Source: Branchiostoma floridae
Lineage: Eukaryota > Chordata > Leptocardii > Amphioxiformes > Branchiostomatidae
Direction of reading: 5' to 3'
Assembly (NCBI RefSeq): GCF_000003815.2
Contig: NC_049997.1
Location: forward strand, 9,663,998-9,727,997
DNA length: 64,000 bases
Shown: in pieces, positions 30,153-40,799 of the stretch
How positions within the stretch are numbered: position 1 is the first letter of the stretch
Layout: each line of letters begins with the position of its first letter
Notes under the pieces: model-generated
Told to the model about the DNA's origin: nothing
Database searches by the model: none
The model's input: the letters and a program-made list of their open reading frames with translations, nothing else
Program-made: the position numbers and the translations under genes

Positions 30153-33100
30153 ATGGCGGCCCCAAGAACTCAGAACTTCCAGCGGGGAAGAAGCCCCCTG
30201 TACGTCGCCGTGCCATTGGACTTCGGCTGTCCTCCGGGCGGTCCCCCAAACGCCGTGGCACCCGTTCCGAACTACTACTACCCTTACCAAGGCCGCACCA
30301 GGCACTACATCGACAGCATCCTGGAATCCCCCAAGAGACCCTCCGAGCTTTCCCCGCCGTTTCCCGTCAGCACCCTTGACCTGATGCGACACAACCCCCA
30401 CCGGTTCATGACCCCAGGGTCCGAGACATCGGACCAACAGAGCGTGTCCTCGGCCTCAGAAGGCACCATCTCCCCGCAGCCTCTACTCGACGACTACGAT
30501 GCCTGTCCCGACGAGGTCAAAAACTTCTCCCTGGGACAGAAAGAACTAGAGATGTCCCAACCACCAGAGAAGATTCTAGTCCCCAGCCCGACCCCTAGCA
30601 CACCCTCGCCTCCGGAGCGCATCCCCAAGAAGTCTTCGACTCCGCCGCCAAGTACCACAGACTCCGACAAGAAAGCCAAGAAAACAAGAACCACCTTCAA
30701 ATACCACCAGGTAAATCCAGTTTATATATAGCATCTCTTGTTTTAAAAGTTCAATATGGGATCAACATGTATGTAATTATTTGTATGTATGTATGTATTT
30801 ATGTTTGCATGTATGCATGTGTGGTTTGGCGACGGAGTGAGGTATCAGATCTATAGATGCATGTACCCGTATTTGCACCATGGCAATATAGGGGAAGTTA
30901 CAAAATGGAGTTTATTGCAGAACAATTGTAACGGGTACAATGTAAGGCAGCTGGTCAGTTACATTAATATAAATTAAATACAACAGCACTTGATAACAAA
31001 TAATTTTATGTAATACGGAAGACAGTGGGCTACGCAGCTACATATGTTGATGAAACATGTTTTTACGTTGTTGCCTTTTCTTTGTATGGAGGGATTTATA
31101 TAATATACTGGTCTATAGACAGAAATTGTGTCTGGACATGACGGTAGCATTGCCTGAAGACCGTTGACAACGTTTCCTCCTCTCCCCGTTCCCGCCAGGT
31201 GAGCGCGCTGGAACAGGTGTTCGCCATGACGCACTACCCGGATAACGACACGCTGGACTGGCTCACCACCACGCTGCAGCTGCCAGAGGCCAAGATCAAG
31301 GTCAGTCTCACAAACACGACAGTTCTGAATCTCCAAGCAGATCTTACGGTGGCATAAGATAGTATCAAAAGCTGTCAGAGCAGTGAAGCCGGCCTAGGAG
31401 TGTGTTTGATTCTCTTTGACCCGCTGTACTCCTTAGCCAGACTTGATACTGTCTTATAGCACCGGCAAATCTGCCCTGAGATTAGACAGTTCCACGTAGG
31501 CATGTCTAGCGGAATTATAGGTAATATGCCAAAGGCAATGTCCCGTAAAAGAAAACAGTCATTGTATCTACCCTTCTTTCGATTTACATAACGATGTCAA
31601 GACGGGTTTTGTTTTCTTTTACGGGGACTTAACCTTTGACATATTAATTACCTAGAATTGATGTCGCTACACATGCGTTCTTATCTCTGCGAGAGGGCTT
31701 ATAATAAGTACGGTCATCGTTCCAAGTACGCATGTGCAGCGACAGGAATTGTGGGCGATGTGTCAAAGATGAAGACCCCCGACTTAAGGTAGCAGAACAC
31801 AGTATTAATGGGCGAACCCCGGGGGTCTATGACGCGGGTACATCAAATAGTACGGATAAACTTGTTGAAGGAGAGGTAAAAAGCCTTATTTGAGGGGCAG
31901 CCAGATATAACCTGTGCTGCGTGGTCACGGAAGGTGTCGATTGTATGGTTTGGATTGTGAAAGTTTTCTATTTCGTGTATAAATGCGCCCCATTACGCAA
32001 CTGCCTTTCTAGTGTGAGAAGGCTGCAGTTCTGTGACCTCCGCATAGGGGCATTTCAAAGAGGGCGTGAGAAGACGATACGCCGACAGGACTTTGTTGTT
32101 TTTCAATATTTTGTGACTTGTACCCTGAACTCAAACATATTTGTTTTTGGTATTCCAAAAGTGCACCCTACTATATTTTTTTCCGCGTCGAAGCCAGTCA
32201 CTTTGAGGCCCTTAACTATAGAAATCCCCATAGGCCGAAAACTGTGTTCTGCTACCTTAAAAAAAAGCAGTTCTCGTATTGACCCGTGACTGTCTGTGTG
32301 CCAGTTGACAGCATACCTCGTGGTCTTTATAATATATGGGTTGTTTGCAAATTGTCGAGAAGAACCTTACGATTACGCTTGAATTATTACATCATGGCCT
32401 ACTGGCGGGTGTGGTCCTACAACAGAACATTCTCGTTTGATATCTCTTGTTCGGGACATGCTATGGTCGTGGCTTTTGTGTTCGTAAAGAAGTAGGTTCA
32501 CCCTCTGGCGGCTTTTTTGGAACTGCAGGGAGCAATTTTGTACAACTTTACAACTCAAGAAGGGGGTGGCGGATCGCCCTTTTTTGGTATGTAGATAGTT
32601 GACGCGATGATTGACATACATGTAATTAGATGCGAATTATGCAAATTAACAGTAAAGTTTTATGATATTCTGCATCACCTCTCCAGGTGTGGTTCCAGAA
32701 CAAGCGTGCCAGGTGGAAGAAACAGCGAGTCAGCGAGTTCGGCACCATCCATCCCGGCGTACCTGGTGCGCAGGCGCACTACATGATGACGGACCCATGG
32801 TCCCCCCACATCATTCCCAAGGGGGCCCCTCCGGCCGTCCCGAAAACCCCCCTGCAGTACACTGCCCCCACCCCCGGAAGCTACCCCCCGTCCCCCACCG
32901 TACCCCTGCCGCCCCGGCTCCCCTTACACTCCGTCCCGGGACTGAACCCTACCTTGGCGGCTACGTCATCCATCCCAACACTCCCTGCGGCATCCATCCC
33001 ATCACTCCCCTCGGCAGCCACGACTAGATACGCTCTACCACAGTACCAGGTACCTACGTCGGTACATGCGCAGTACCCAAAGACCACCGTGTACCAATAA
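30153..33100 (+). CDS. PRD-like homeobox transcription factor (three coding exons)
   Basis: Exons are 30153-30710, 31199-31300 and 32687-33100; all junctions are AG/GT in phase 0, giving 357 residues. Residues 51-58, HYIDSILE, match the PRD octapeptide/eh1 repressor motif (compare HSIDGILG). A Ser/Pro-rich linker leads to the homeodomain at about 175-234 (KKTRTTFKYHQ, VSALEQVFAMTHYPDND, IKVWFQNKRARWKK). Diagnostic residues L16, F20, W48, F49, Q50, N51 and R53 are present; position 52 is Lys. The introns fall after homeodomain positions 12 and 46, and the latter is the usual PRD-class site. The C-terminal third is Pro/Thr/Ser-rich. It should bind TAAT-type sites in the nucleus and probably repress. 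It is too divergent to name: a lancelet Aprd-type or Hesx/Anf-type gene are possibilities. Confidence 0.9.
31328..31489. mobile_element. MITE (AATCTCCAAGCAGATC ends)
   Basis: Left end AATCTCCAAGCAGATCTTAC and right end AATCTGCCCTGAGATTAGAC are inverted, and internal CATAAGATAGTATCAAA mirrors TTGATACTGTCTTATAG. It is in homeobox intron 2, 27 bases after the exon 2 donor. Confidence 0.75.
31518..31652. mobile_element. Foldback element
   Basis: GGTAATATGCCAAAGGCAAT through CCCGTAAAAGAAAAC is mirrored by GTTTTCTTTTACGGGGACTT through ACATATTAATTACC. It lies in homeobox intron 2. Confidence 0.65.
31784..32260. mobile_element. 477-bp element with TTAAGGTAGCAGAACACAGT ends
   Basis: The left end TTAAGGTAGCAGAACACAGT is followed 440 bases later by its exact inverse ACTGTGTTCTGCTACCTTAA. 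It is a non-autonomous DNA transposon in homeobox intron 2 with no coding frame. Confidence 0.8.
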
Positions 33101-33696
33101 CAACAGCAGAACTGGATATTGCCTAAGGACAATGTCAGCACACGAGTCATTTTAACAAATGTATACGAGTATGTCATTTTTTAGTGTCTAACACGCTAAA
33201 TGTTATATCTACGTCTTTTTTTCATGAATGATTTTAAATTTGCAACATAATCTCAGGAGTTGAAAATTATGCTACCGTCTCTGTGTCATTTCAGTTCATT
33301 TTCACAAAAGTCTAGTGCAAGCTGAAATGTTCTGTATCCCACAGTGCATCGCTTTTCTTTATAAAAAAATTTAGCCGTGATGAATTGTGGGACTGAAAGT
33401 TCACTTGCACTCTGTGGTCAGGATGCAGACAACAATGCATTGCGCGTCTCTTAGGAACAATTATGCCAAGATTGAGCTATTTGCCACTTTATTCTATCAA
33501 ATTCAGTCAAAGAACCACAAGAGCAAGGGGAGATTCTTCGTAACTCCTAGCAAAAACAAGGCATTTCTTACCGAATTTTTAAAGAAAGAAGTAGTAGTCT
33601 GATTATAAATTTATGTTGTAGATATCTCGATCTTTATACTTTAAAATCTTAAGGGACGTGAGATGTTTTTACGTCCTCTTCCTGACCGATGTGGAA

Positions 33697-33702
33697 AATA
33701 AA
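33697..33702 (+). terminator. Poly(A) signal of the homeobox gene
   Basis: AATAAA, about 600 bases after the stop codon, within AT-rich 3' UTR-like sequence. Confidence 0.55.
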
Positions 33703-34480
33703 TTTTACAGAGACGGTGACGTATTTCAACAGATCTATATGTTTGCAAAACAATGCTCCTTACTAAGTTTGTAACGAATGAAATTCGTGTATAGTCTATA
33801 TGTCAGTCGTGAGCACCAATGTTGTGTCCAACGTCTGCACATTTGTGGCTTTTTTTTTGTCGAAAATGAGGTCTATGTATATTTTCCCTCGCTGCTATAA
33901 TGTTGAACACGATGTGTTATTTGTATATATGTATTAACATCATGTTCGCCATATGCTGTAAATTTGTACATGTGTGTATATATCCGTGTATGAAAGCACG
34001 TCGTATGAGTGTAATACATGTTTATGCACTTGAAATTGGCTTGCGTTTTTTCTTTTACTATTAAGTATATAAACAAGGAAAAGTAAAAATGGTGACAAAA
34101 AGGCCCATTCTTCCTGTTTCAAAGTCTACAACTGAAACACCACTGCAGTCCCAAAAATAGGTTGGAGGGCTATCACCTCCTTTTTGTATCCTTAGGCTCC
34201 CGAGAATTCCAGACCTTGAGTTTGCGACCTGTCGACGGTTTGCGGACAGACAGGTGGTTCGTCATGACAAAGTAAACGGAGCACTCCACAGCTGCTGGAT
34301 TTTGAAATCAGGCAAGTCTCTCTCAAAGTCTCACAGCTGCTAAATGGTCTAACGACACCACACTTTCAACGATATAGTTATCAGCTAGTTCCCTAACCTT
34401 CGCATGACCTTGGCGAGCGAATCCTCCTCCGCATCTCTGTGCTTACACTCCCACTCAGTCCGCCCCCTTCCCCCTTGCAG

Positions 34481-34610
34481 ACAGACCGATGTTCCTTCTA
34501 TCGTCATCACCCCCGCGCCTAGTTACGGGAAAGGAGGTCCTGATCCCGACATATCCCTGATCCCCAGCCAGTTTGGAAAACAAACGTTGCTAAGGACCAA
34601 TGTCAGCTGA
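34481..34610 (+). other. Weak candidate terminal exon
   Basis: A strong acceptor tract (CCCCCTTCCCCCTTGCAG) precedes a frame reading QTDVPSIVITPAPSYGKGGP...LLRTNVS and a stop. It could be an alternative last exon of a plus-strand gene, but its required phase (2) does not match the donor-like CAG|GTACCT at 33049 in the homeobox exon. It could equally be chance. Confidence 0.15.
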
Positions 34611-34702
34611 CTAAGTTGGTATGCTAAAAGCAGCTATGTCACAACCATTGTCTAAGTTTCCCAAAACTGAAAAATTATGGCCGAGTTTCTCAGGTTGGTT
34701 TC

Positions 34703-34789
34703 TAGCCTGGTAGCCTAGAGCACAGTCTTGTTGGTTGAATATGTCGTTTCTAGTAGTCGCTACTATGTCAAGACTGGAATCCAGGCTAC
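34703..34789. repeat. MITE piece (TAGCCTGG ends)
   Basis: TAGCCTGGTAGCC at the left and GGAATCCAGGCTA at the right are inverted ends of the family also seen at 45594-45770 and 52304-52459. Confidence 0.55.
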
Positions 34790-37491
34790 TACAAACTCAG
34801 GGGGCTGTCATGGGAGCACATTGGACCAGTAGAGCAGAGGAGCTGGCCCGTGCAGGCCCGTGCAGGCCCTGGAAACAGACATGCATCCAGGCTACGTTAC
34901 CTGTCTATCGAAGTACGTAACTCCTCTACCAAATCTTGTCGCCATCAGTGTAGCCAATTCCTGCTAGAAAAAAGAGGGGTCCTGCCGACTAACGTCACCA
35001 CTACTCCCACATCATCACCCCCACCCCACCCTCTGCATTTCCCTCCCACCTGTGCCCCACCCGCGGAGTTCCTGTTTAGACGGAACGACATTGAGCCCGC
35101 GCACGTGTGACGGTGGCGCTTGGTGGTACCAGACCCTTTTAACCTTGACTTTAGCTTTTAAAATGTGCTGGCTTAGGTGAAACTAGAGCAATGTCAGCAG
35201 GCAACGAAGGTTTGCACAAGTTTGTGAGTTGATGAAAATACATTCATCCTGTTTCAAAGTCTTTAATTGAAATGACCCCTGCAGTTCCGTAGAAAGTTGC
35301 TTGTGAGCTTCAAACTTGTGTCACTTCTTCGCGAGCGCATGAGCTATGTACCACCAAAAATCATGACCATAGCAGCATAGCTTGACGATCCAGATCGCGA
35401 GATAACAAAACCAGCAGATCTGCATTTCCTTCAGTACCAAGAAAAGCCGTAAGGGACCCCAAATCTAATCATTTCTCCAATATGTCAAGAACGAAAAATA
35501 CCAAGTTTCATGACAACGCACTCATAGCTTCTTGAGTTCTACAGCTAAAAAATATCATACATACTTACATACATAACGTTACACACATACATACAAACAA
35601 ACATACGTACACACGCTACAAAAACATAACTTTCTCGACGAGTGTAATCATTCTTTGTTTCCAACTTGGGCACTTTGCACGGCACACTTCCATGTCTGCG
35701 TGTCATTTGCCATGTTGTAAGATTTGATAAATTACCTTAACTATTTTCAATCAAGAAGGTAACATCTGAAACCTTAAGAGTTCAAGGTTGTTAGACAAGT
35801 GCATTAAAACACAGATGTTCGACATGTTTACTTGGAAAGGTGATCGCCAAGGTAACCCACGTGTTACCACTTACGCCCCACTGCGACTGTGATTAGCACT
35901 AGTCCCCCAGCTGAACTTCAAGTACAAAGCCTCACCAATGACTCATTAGCAAGTTGTATACATTACTTTTTTGATCCGGTAGCTTTGCGATATATCTTGG
36001 AGGGGGCGTTTCATATTCTGGTTGTTCCACGACAAATGGAATTTTGTTTGAAACGATTTCCGTACATATATTTGAAGTCATAAGGAACAGAAAGAACAGA
36101 ATAAGGAACGTCCTCAAGAATCCAGTATAGGTGCAGTTAAGGTGTACCCGCTAGAGGGGGCGGCTCAACCTCCTTGATCAAGCTCACTGTTGTCGCCCAT
36201 CTCGAACTATGCGTATTCGAATCGATTTTGAACAGTTTGAACTTCGGTTTGCGGAAAATAGGCATATACAAATATACAAAACAATATGTCTACCTCATCA
36301 TTGGGATCATCTATGTATATATTAAAATGATCCCCAGGAAGTCTTGCGTTGTAATTCCAGTGTCATTTTCCCCTTTCTTTGGTATGTTTTCGATACTATT
36401 CCTACTCTGTTGTTCAGAAATTCTATACGCAATGTGTTCGACATTTTTCTTTAGCGCTTCTTTTGCTGTACTCCCTTGTCTTGTTTTCTATTACCCGTGT
36501 CTATAAAAAGACCAAACAATCACTAGATAAATGTAACAGCTTGAACGCTCAACGGCTGTACCTCTTTCATCTATGTATATATATCGATATGCAGGGTTCT
36601 CCCCAGAATTTTTTTAGTATAGTGGAGGGGATAGCATAAATAACCTGAACCAACGCGCTGTGCTTTCATGAAAATGGGTTCATTTTGCAATGACAAAGGG
36701 TGTCAAATACTACAAATTGATATATTATAGTGATTCCTTGGTTGTGAACTGCAAAACGACTATTGTTTTTAGCATCGCCCATTCACAAGTTTTGCAGACA
36801 ATGCTGACTGGAAAAGCGATGCTCTTGGCACAAAAATCTGTGAATTTTCATTAATTTTAGCAAAACTAACCAAGAAAATAGGGAAGAGCATACTAAATTT
36901 CAAAAGTAGTATAGTGGAGCTGGGCTAGGAGTATTGTGGAGTATATATACTTTAAAATGAAATTTCTTTTTTAACGAAACTTTATCTGGCTGTGACACTC
37001 ACAAGTCATGAATGATGTCTTTATTTCCATAGCGACGATAAGTTGAGCCTTGAGGCGTACAAAGTTGTCTACCCATTAAGATTGTCCGAACCTGATCTTA
37101 AAGACCTTTGATTCCATCAAGATTTCAGCCAGATTTCCTTAATGGAAAGTGGGAGTATACACTGGCTTATCTTTCCTAGACGTGCCCTCCTCAAGTGCTG
37201 GGTGGAATCCGGAGAATTCCATTGTTTTGAGATGCGGCGAGGTTTTCCTGATAAGCGAGATTGGTTGTCGCATTATATAACTCACTGAAAATACCTCCCA
37301 CACATTGAAAATACAAGTAGCAATCAAGAAGCTAGAGGGGGTATCTTAAGACATATCGTGTGTCATCGCAGTAATGATTATATTACTCCCTGTAGGTGAA
37401 AAGGGCGTAAGGAACAGCTTTTACGCTTTGCAGTAAGTGTTATACAAGATTCATTAGATTCATTTCAAGTCTAATAATTATCAATACGATA

Positions 37492-37637
37492 CAGTAGAAG
37501 CCGCTTAATTGCACACCCGATTTGCCAGCGTATTTTGTGCAATTGCGAAGTTATCTTGCTGGGGCGCACTGTTTGGGATTTTGTGCAATAAACAGAAGTG
37601 TGCGGTAATCCGTTGTGCAATTAACTGGCTTCTACTG
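37492..37637. mobile_element. Tigger/pogo-like MITE, copy 1
   Basis: Ends CAGTAGAAGCCGCTTAATTG and CAATTAACTGGCTTCTACTG are inverted, and TA precedes the left end. Copies at 50085-50248 and 63400-63565 share ends and interior (TTTGTGCAAT, CCGTTGTGCAATT). The ends resemble Tigger/pogo transposons, so the assignment is by analogy. Confidence 0.75.
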
Positions 37638-37965
37638 TGTGGTTAGTACCCTGTTTCGCTTATTTTATTGTTGTCTTCTTCCTCTCCTTCTTGTTTTGCC
37701 CCATTAATAATTGCTTGAGGTACAATATATTCATGGCAATGTTTTCACCGTTAAGTGTTGTTATACTGTCGTGAAAGTTTCCGAGTTTTGTGTTGTTCCC
37801 CAGCTATCGACCTTTGCCTCCACCCAACAGCTCAGTATCGTGCTGCCGGTCACGTAATAAGAGCAGCAAGGGGCAGCACCTGGTCTCAGCATTTAAATTA
37901 GCCATCCAGGCAGAAAAATCGAAACGCCGCTATTCGTCTTTCTACATTTTCTACATGTAAGCAAT

Positions 37966-38181
37966 ACTGTAAATGTTCGCGGTTCGAAACTTCGTTGTGA
38001 CCTTTGAAAACCAACGTGAAAATGCTTGTTCTGTCTCCCGCCCGCAAGAGCTTTGTTTCAACAAGGAGATTTTTTAACCACCTTCACTCTGTCACTCAAA
38101 TATTGTTCGCGGTGCCACCTTGGTTTCAACCGCGAACCTAAAACCATCATGCACCGCGAACAATATTTGAGTGACAGACAG
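37966..38181. mobile_element. Foldback with TTCGCGG/CCGCGAA motifs
   Basis: CTGTCACTCAAATATTGTTC at 38089 is mirrored exactly by GAACAATATTTGAGTGACAG ending at 38178. The 37966 part, CTGTAAATGTTCGCGG, resembles the end of the element at 51613-51794, so related elements are nested here. Confidence 0.65.
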
Positions 38182-38444
38182 TCGTGCAACTCACAGTCGC
38201 AGCTGTTGTAGTTTGTGGTATCAGATAAAGCGTATGACGTATGATGGACGCCGTGTCTGTGGAGTGTACAGAGACACCGAACCCGCGGCTTCTGGGGAGT
38301 GTTGTCAGACACCTTCACAAGAAGAGCACTCAGCTGTCCGCTTTTTCTCAACACACACATGTACACACTCTCTCGCTCTTAGCCTGGATCCCAGACTTTT
38401 AAAGGGTTATCTCAAGAAGAGCTCTCAGTTGCACTTTTTTTTAT

Positions 38445-38595
38445 CAACACACACATACACACACACACACACGCGCGCGCGCGCGCGCACACACACGCAA
38501 GCAAGCACGCACGCGCGCGCGCACACACACACACACACACACTGGCACACACACACACACACACACACATACTGACACACACACACACACACGGC
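38445..38595. repeat. CA/CG alternating purine-pyrimidine tract
   Basis: Long AC runs are interrupted by GCGCGCGC runs. Such alternation is the classic Z-DNA-forming type. Open frames here are repeat translations. Confidence 0.95.
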
Positions 38596-39324
38596 GAGCG
38601 AATATTAAATAAATAAAAAGTGGTCTTAGTATCCCCTCTTTACATGATGGAACAATCCGGATGATAAGGGCGTATAAGTTACGAGCTGTCATGAACGTCC
38701 ATGCTATCATTTATCAAAATTAATGTATTTGAATTATATGTAGATATAGGTATACTGTTGTTCTATTTCTCGATACTTCGACTCCCCACATGTCGTCTGC
38801 TTGGGAAATGGCAAATTAACAGATTAACAGTAAAAAAAACTTCTTTCGAAAGACTTTCGACTGATTTGATGATCCATAAAAGAACTGGAAATTCACTTTT
38901 TGACCTTAAAAGAAATCCAGTGATCAGGTTCTAAATTTTTTGCATATATTAGTCATATTTATAAGGAGTAACGAGTTATATACTAGCTTTTCCAGTTGTG
39001 GCTACATTCGCGTTATAATGCATGTAGCCTGGTCCATTTCTCTCTCGGGACCTGAGACTATTTTGGTGTACCTTTATACAGCTGTCTCTCGTTTATTACG
39101 TGCGAGCAAACCTGCTCAGAGTAACGAGAACGGGCGACACTGGATCCCAAAAGTGGCGATTGCCCGGCCGATATCGAGTTTTCAGCACTACTTATTAGTT
39201 TACAGTGAGACATTACTCCACAGTTGTTATCTTTGGGGATTCCTTGATTGCTATTCCATCACCGCGGTGGGAGGGCGTTAAGCTTGGACAGAAAATGCCG
39301 TCACTGTAATACAATTAGAACACT

Positions 39325-40150
39325 TTTATGAAAGGGATTCAGTGTGCCAAGGGTATAGATGTTTACCTAAGGTTTGTTTGGGTTTTCCAAAAACACAGCA
39401 TATATAGACCTTTCACGCAGACATTCTAGGGTATTAAATGGTATTTTAAATGCCATTGGTAGATTGGATTCCTTTCGTAACACCATGCTCTGTCTAGGTC
39501 TAAATAGAATATGTTATCAAATTATTTGATAAGTTATTTTATTTAGGTCTAGAGAGGGCATGGTGATACAAAAGGGAATCTAATCGCCCCATAGCATAGA
39601 TAGATGTTTATCAATGGTTTTCAGATTATACAGTATCGCCTATTATCTTCTTATTTTAGATATAGAATAACATTTGATGACAGATTTGATCAAGACCCAG
39701 ACAGGGACCGGTATTACAAAGGGGATTCAATCTGCCAATGATATAACTGGATGTTTACTTAGAGCAACATGCTTATCACTGGTTTCAGATAATACAGTAT
39801 CCCTTTCTTACAGTCCGTCTAAGCTATTGAATCCAATCGTATTTGATAACATATTTGAGTTAAACCCAGACTCGGACCGGTATTACAAAAGGGATTCAGT
39901 CTGCCAATGATATAACTAGATGTTTACTTTGAGCAACATTCTTATCAATGGCTTTCAGATTATACAGTGTCCCTTTCTTACAGTCCTTCTAAGCTATTGA
40001 ATCCAATCGTATTTGATAACATATTTGATTTAAACCCAGACAGGGACCGGTATTACAAAAGGGATTCAGTCTGCCAAGGGTAGAACTAGATGTTCACTTT
40101 AAGCAACATATGTTTATCAATGATTTTCAGATTATATAGTATTACCTGTC
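39325..40150. repeat. 169-170 bp tandem repeat
   Basis: ACCGGTATTACAAA recurs at 39707, 39876 and 40046, with flanking GGGATTCA, TAGATGTTTAC and GATTTTCAGATTATA. A diverged unit precedes it near 39330. Monomer length and head-to-tail order are satellite-like, though only three to five copies are present. Confidence 0.85.
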
Positions 40151-40505
40151 ATACATTTCAATGATATGCAATAACGGATTCTATTTAAGCAGGGTCTGGT
40201 TAACCACACTGAGCAGGATATTGGGTCTATCTTGAGGGTAAGTATCCATTGACTGGGCACCTATCAATGTCATGTAGAGAGGGCAGACCTTTGTGGTGGG
40301 GCGATGCTTACAGAAAACTAGTAAATTGGAAATGCTAATTCTAATGTTAGGGCAGGAGCTCAACAAGGGGCAATGAGTATAGACAAAAAGATAAGCTATT
40401 CTTACTTTCGTAAAAAAAGTGCGGAGGTATTGTTTTAGTTTGTTTGTTTATCTTGTTCTTTCTATTAATTTTCCGATAGACGTTTGTTGTTGCTGTACTT
40501 AACGG

Positions 40506-40754
40506 TTATGCTGTATCGATTTGCACCATTAATAGCCTTCTTTGTGCGTCCAAAATATCATTAAGAAAAGATCGCGCATATTTTTTAGTCATCGAATGAC
40601 TCAAATCGCACAGGCGTTGCCAAAACTCCTCCCGGCCGCTTTTCTCCATCAACAGCCACGCAAACACCCTCATAATGACTAACACTTCCCGCCAACCGCC
40701 ATCCTGTTTGGACTTGATTGTAACCTTGACATTGGGACGACAGAAAGGCCACAT
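40506..40754 (-). CDS. Possible small ORF (weak)
   Basis: ATG at 40754 opens an 82-residue frame (MWPFCRPNVKVTIKSKQDGG ... EEFWQRLCDLSHSMTKKYAR) of ordinary, non-repetitive composition. No domain is recognised, there is no signal peptide, and no splice or promoter evidence supports it. It could be a transposon remnant or chance. Confidence 0.2.
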   Translation of the reverse strand: MWPFCRPNVKVTIKSKQDGGWREVLVIMRVFAWLLMEKSGREEFWQRLCDLSHSMTKKYARSFLNDILDAQRRLLMVQIDTA

Positions 40755-40799
40755 ATTCTTCCTAATAACGTTTACGGATTCGATTTTCGTGGGCCACAA

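Larger units (their letters stand above)
33703..37490. other. Intergenic region with scattered repeats
   Basis: No firm gene. CCTGTTTCAAAGTCT...CTGCAG occurs near 34117 and again near 35250, suggesting a duplicated or dispersed repeat. An ACATAC-rich tract with CATGACAACGCACTCATAGC lies at 35440-35640. A MITE is at 34703-34789. Confidence 0.5.

Noticed and set aside
35932-36117. Short frame with a signal-peptide-like hydrophobic start
   Set aside because: It begins with TTG, the first ATG lies after the hydrophobic part, and no splice or conservation evidence supports it.
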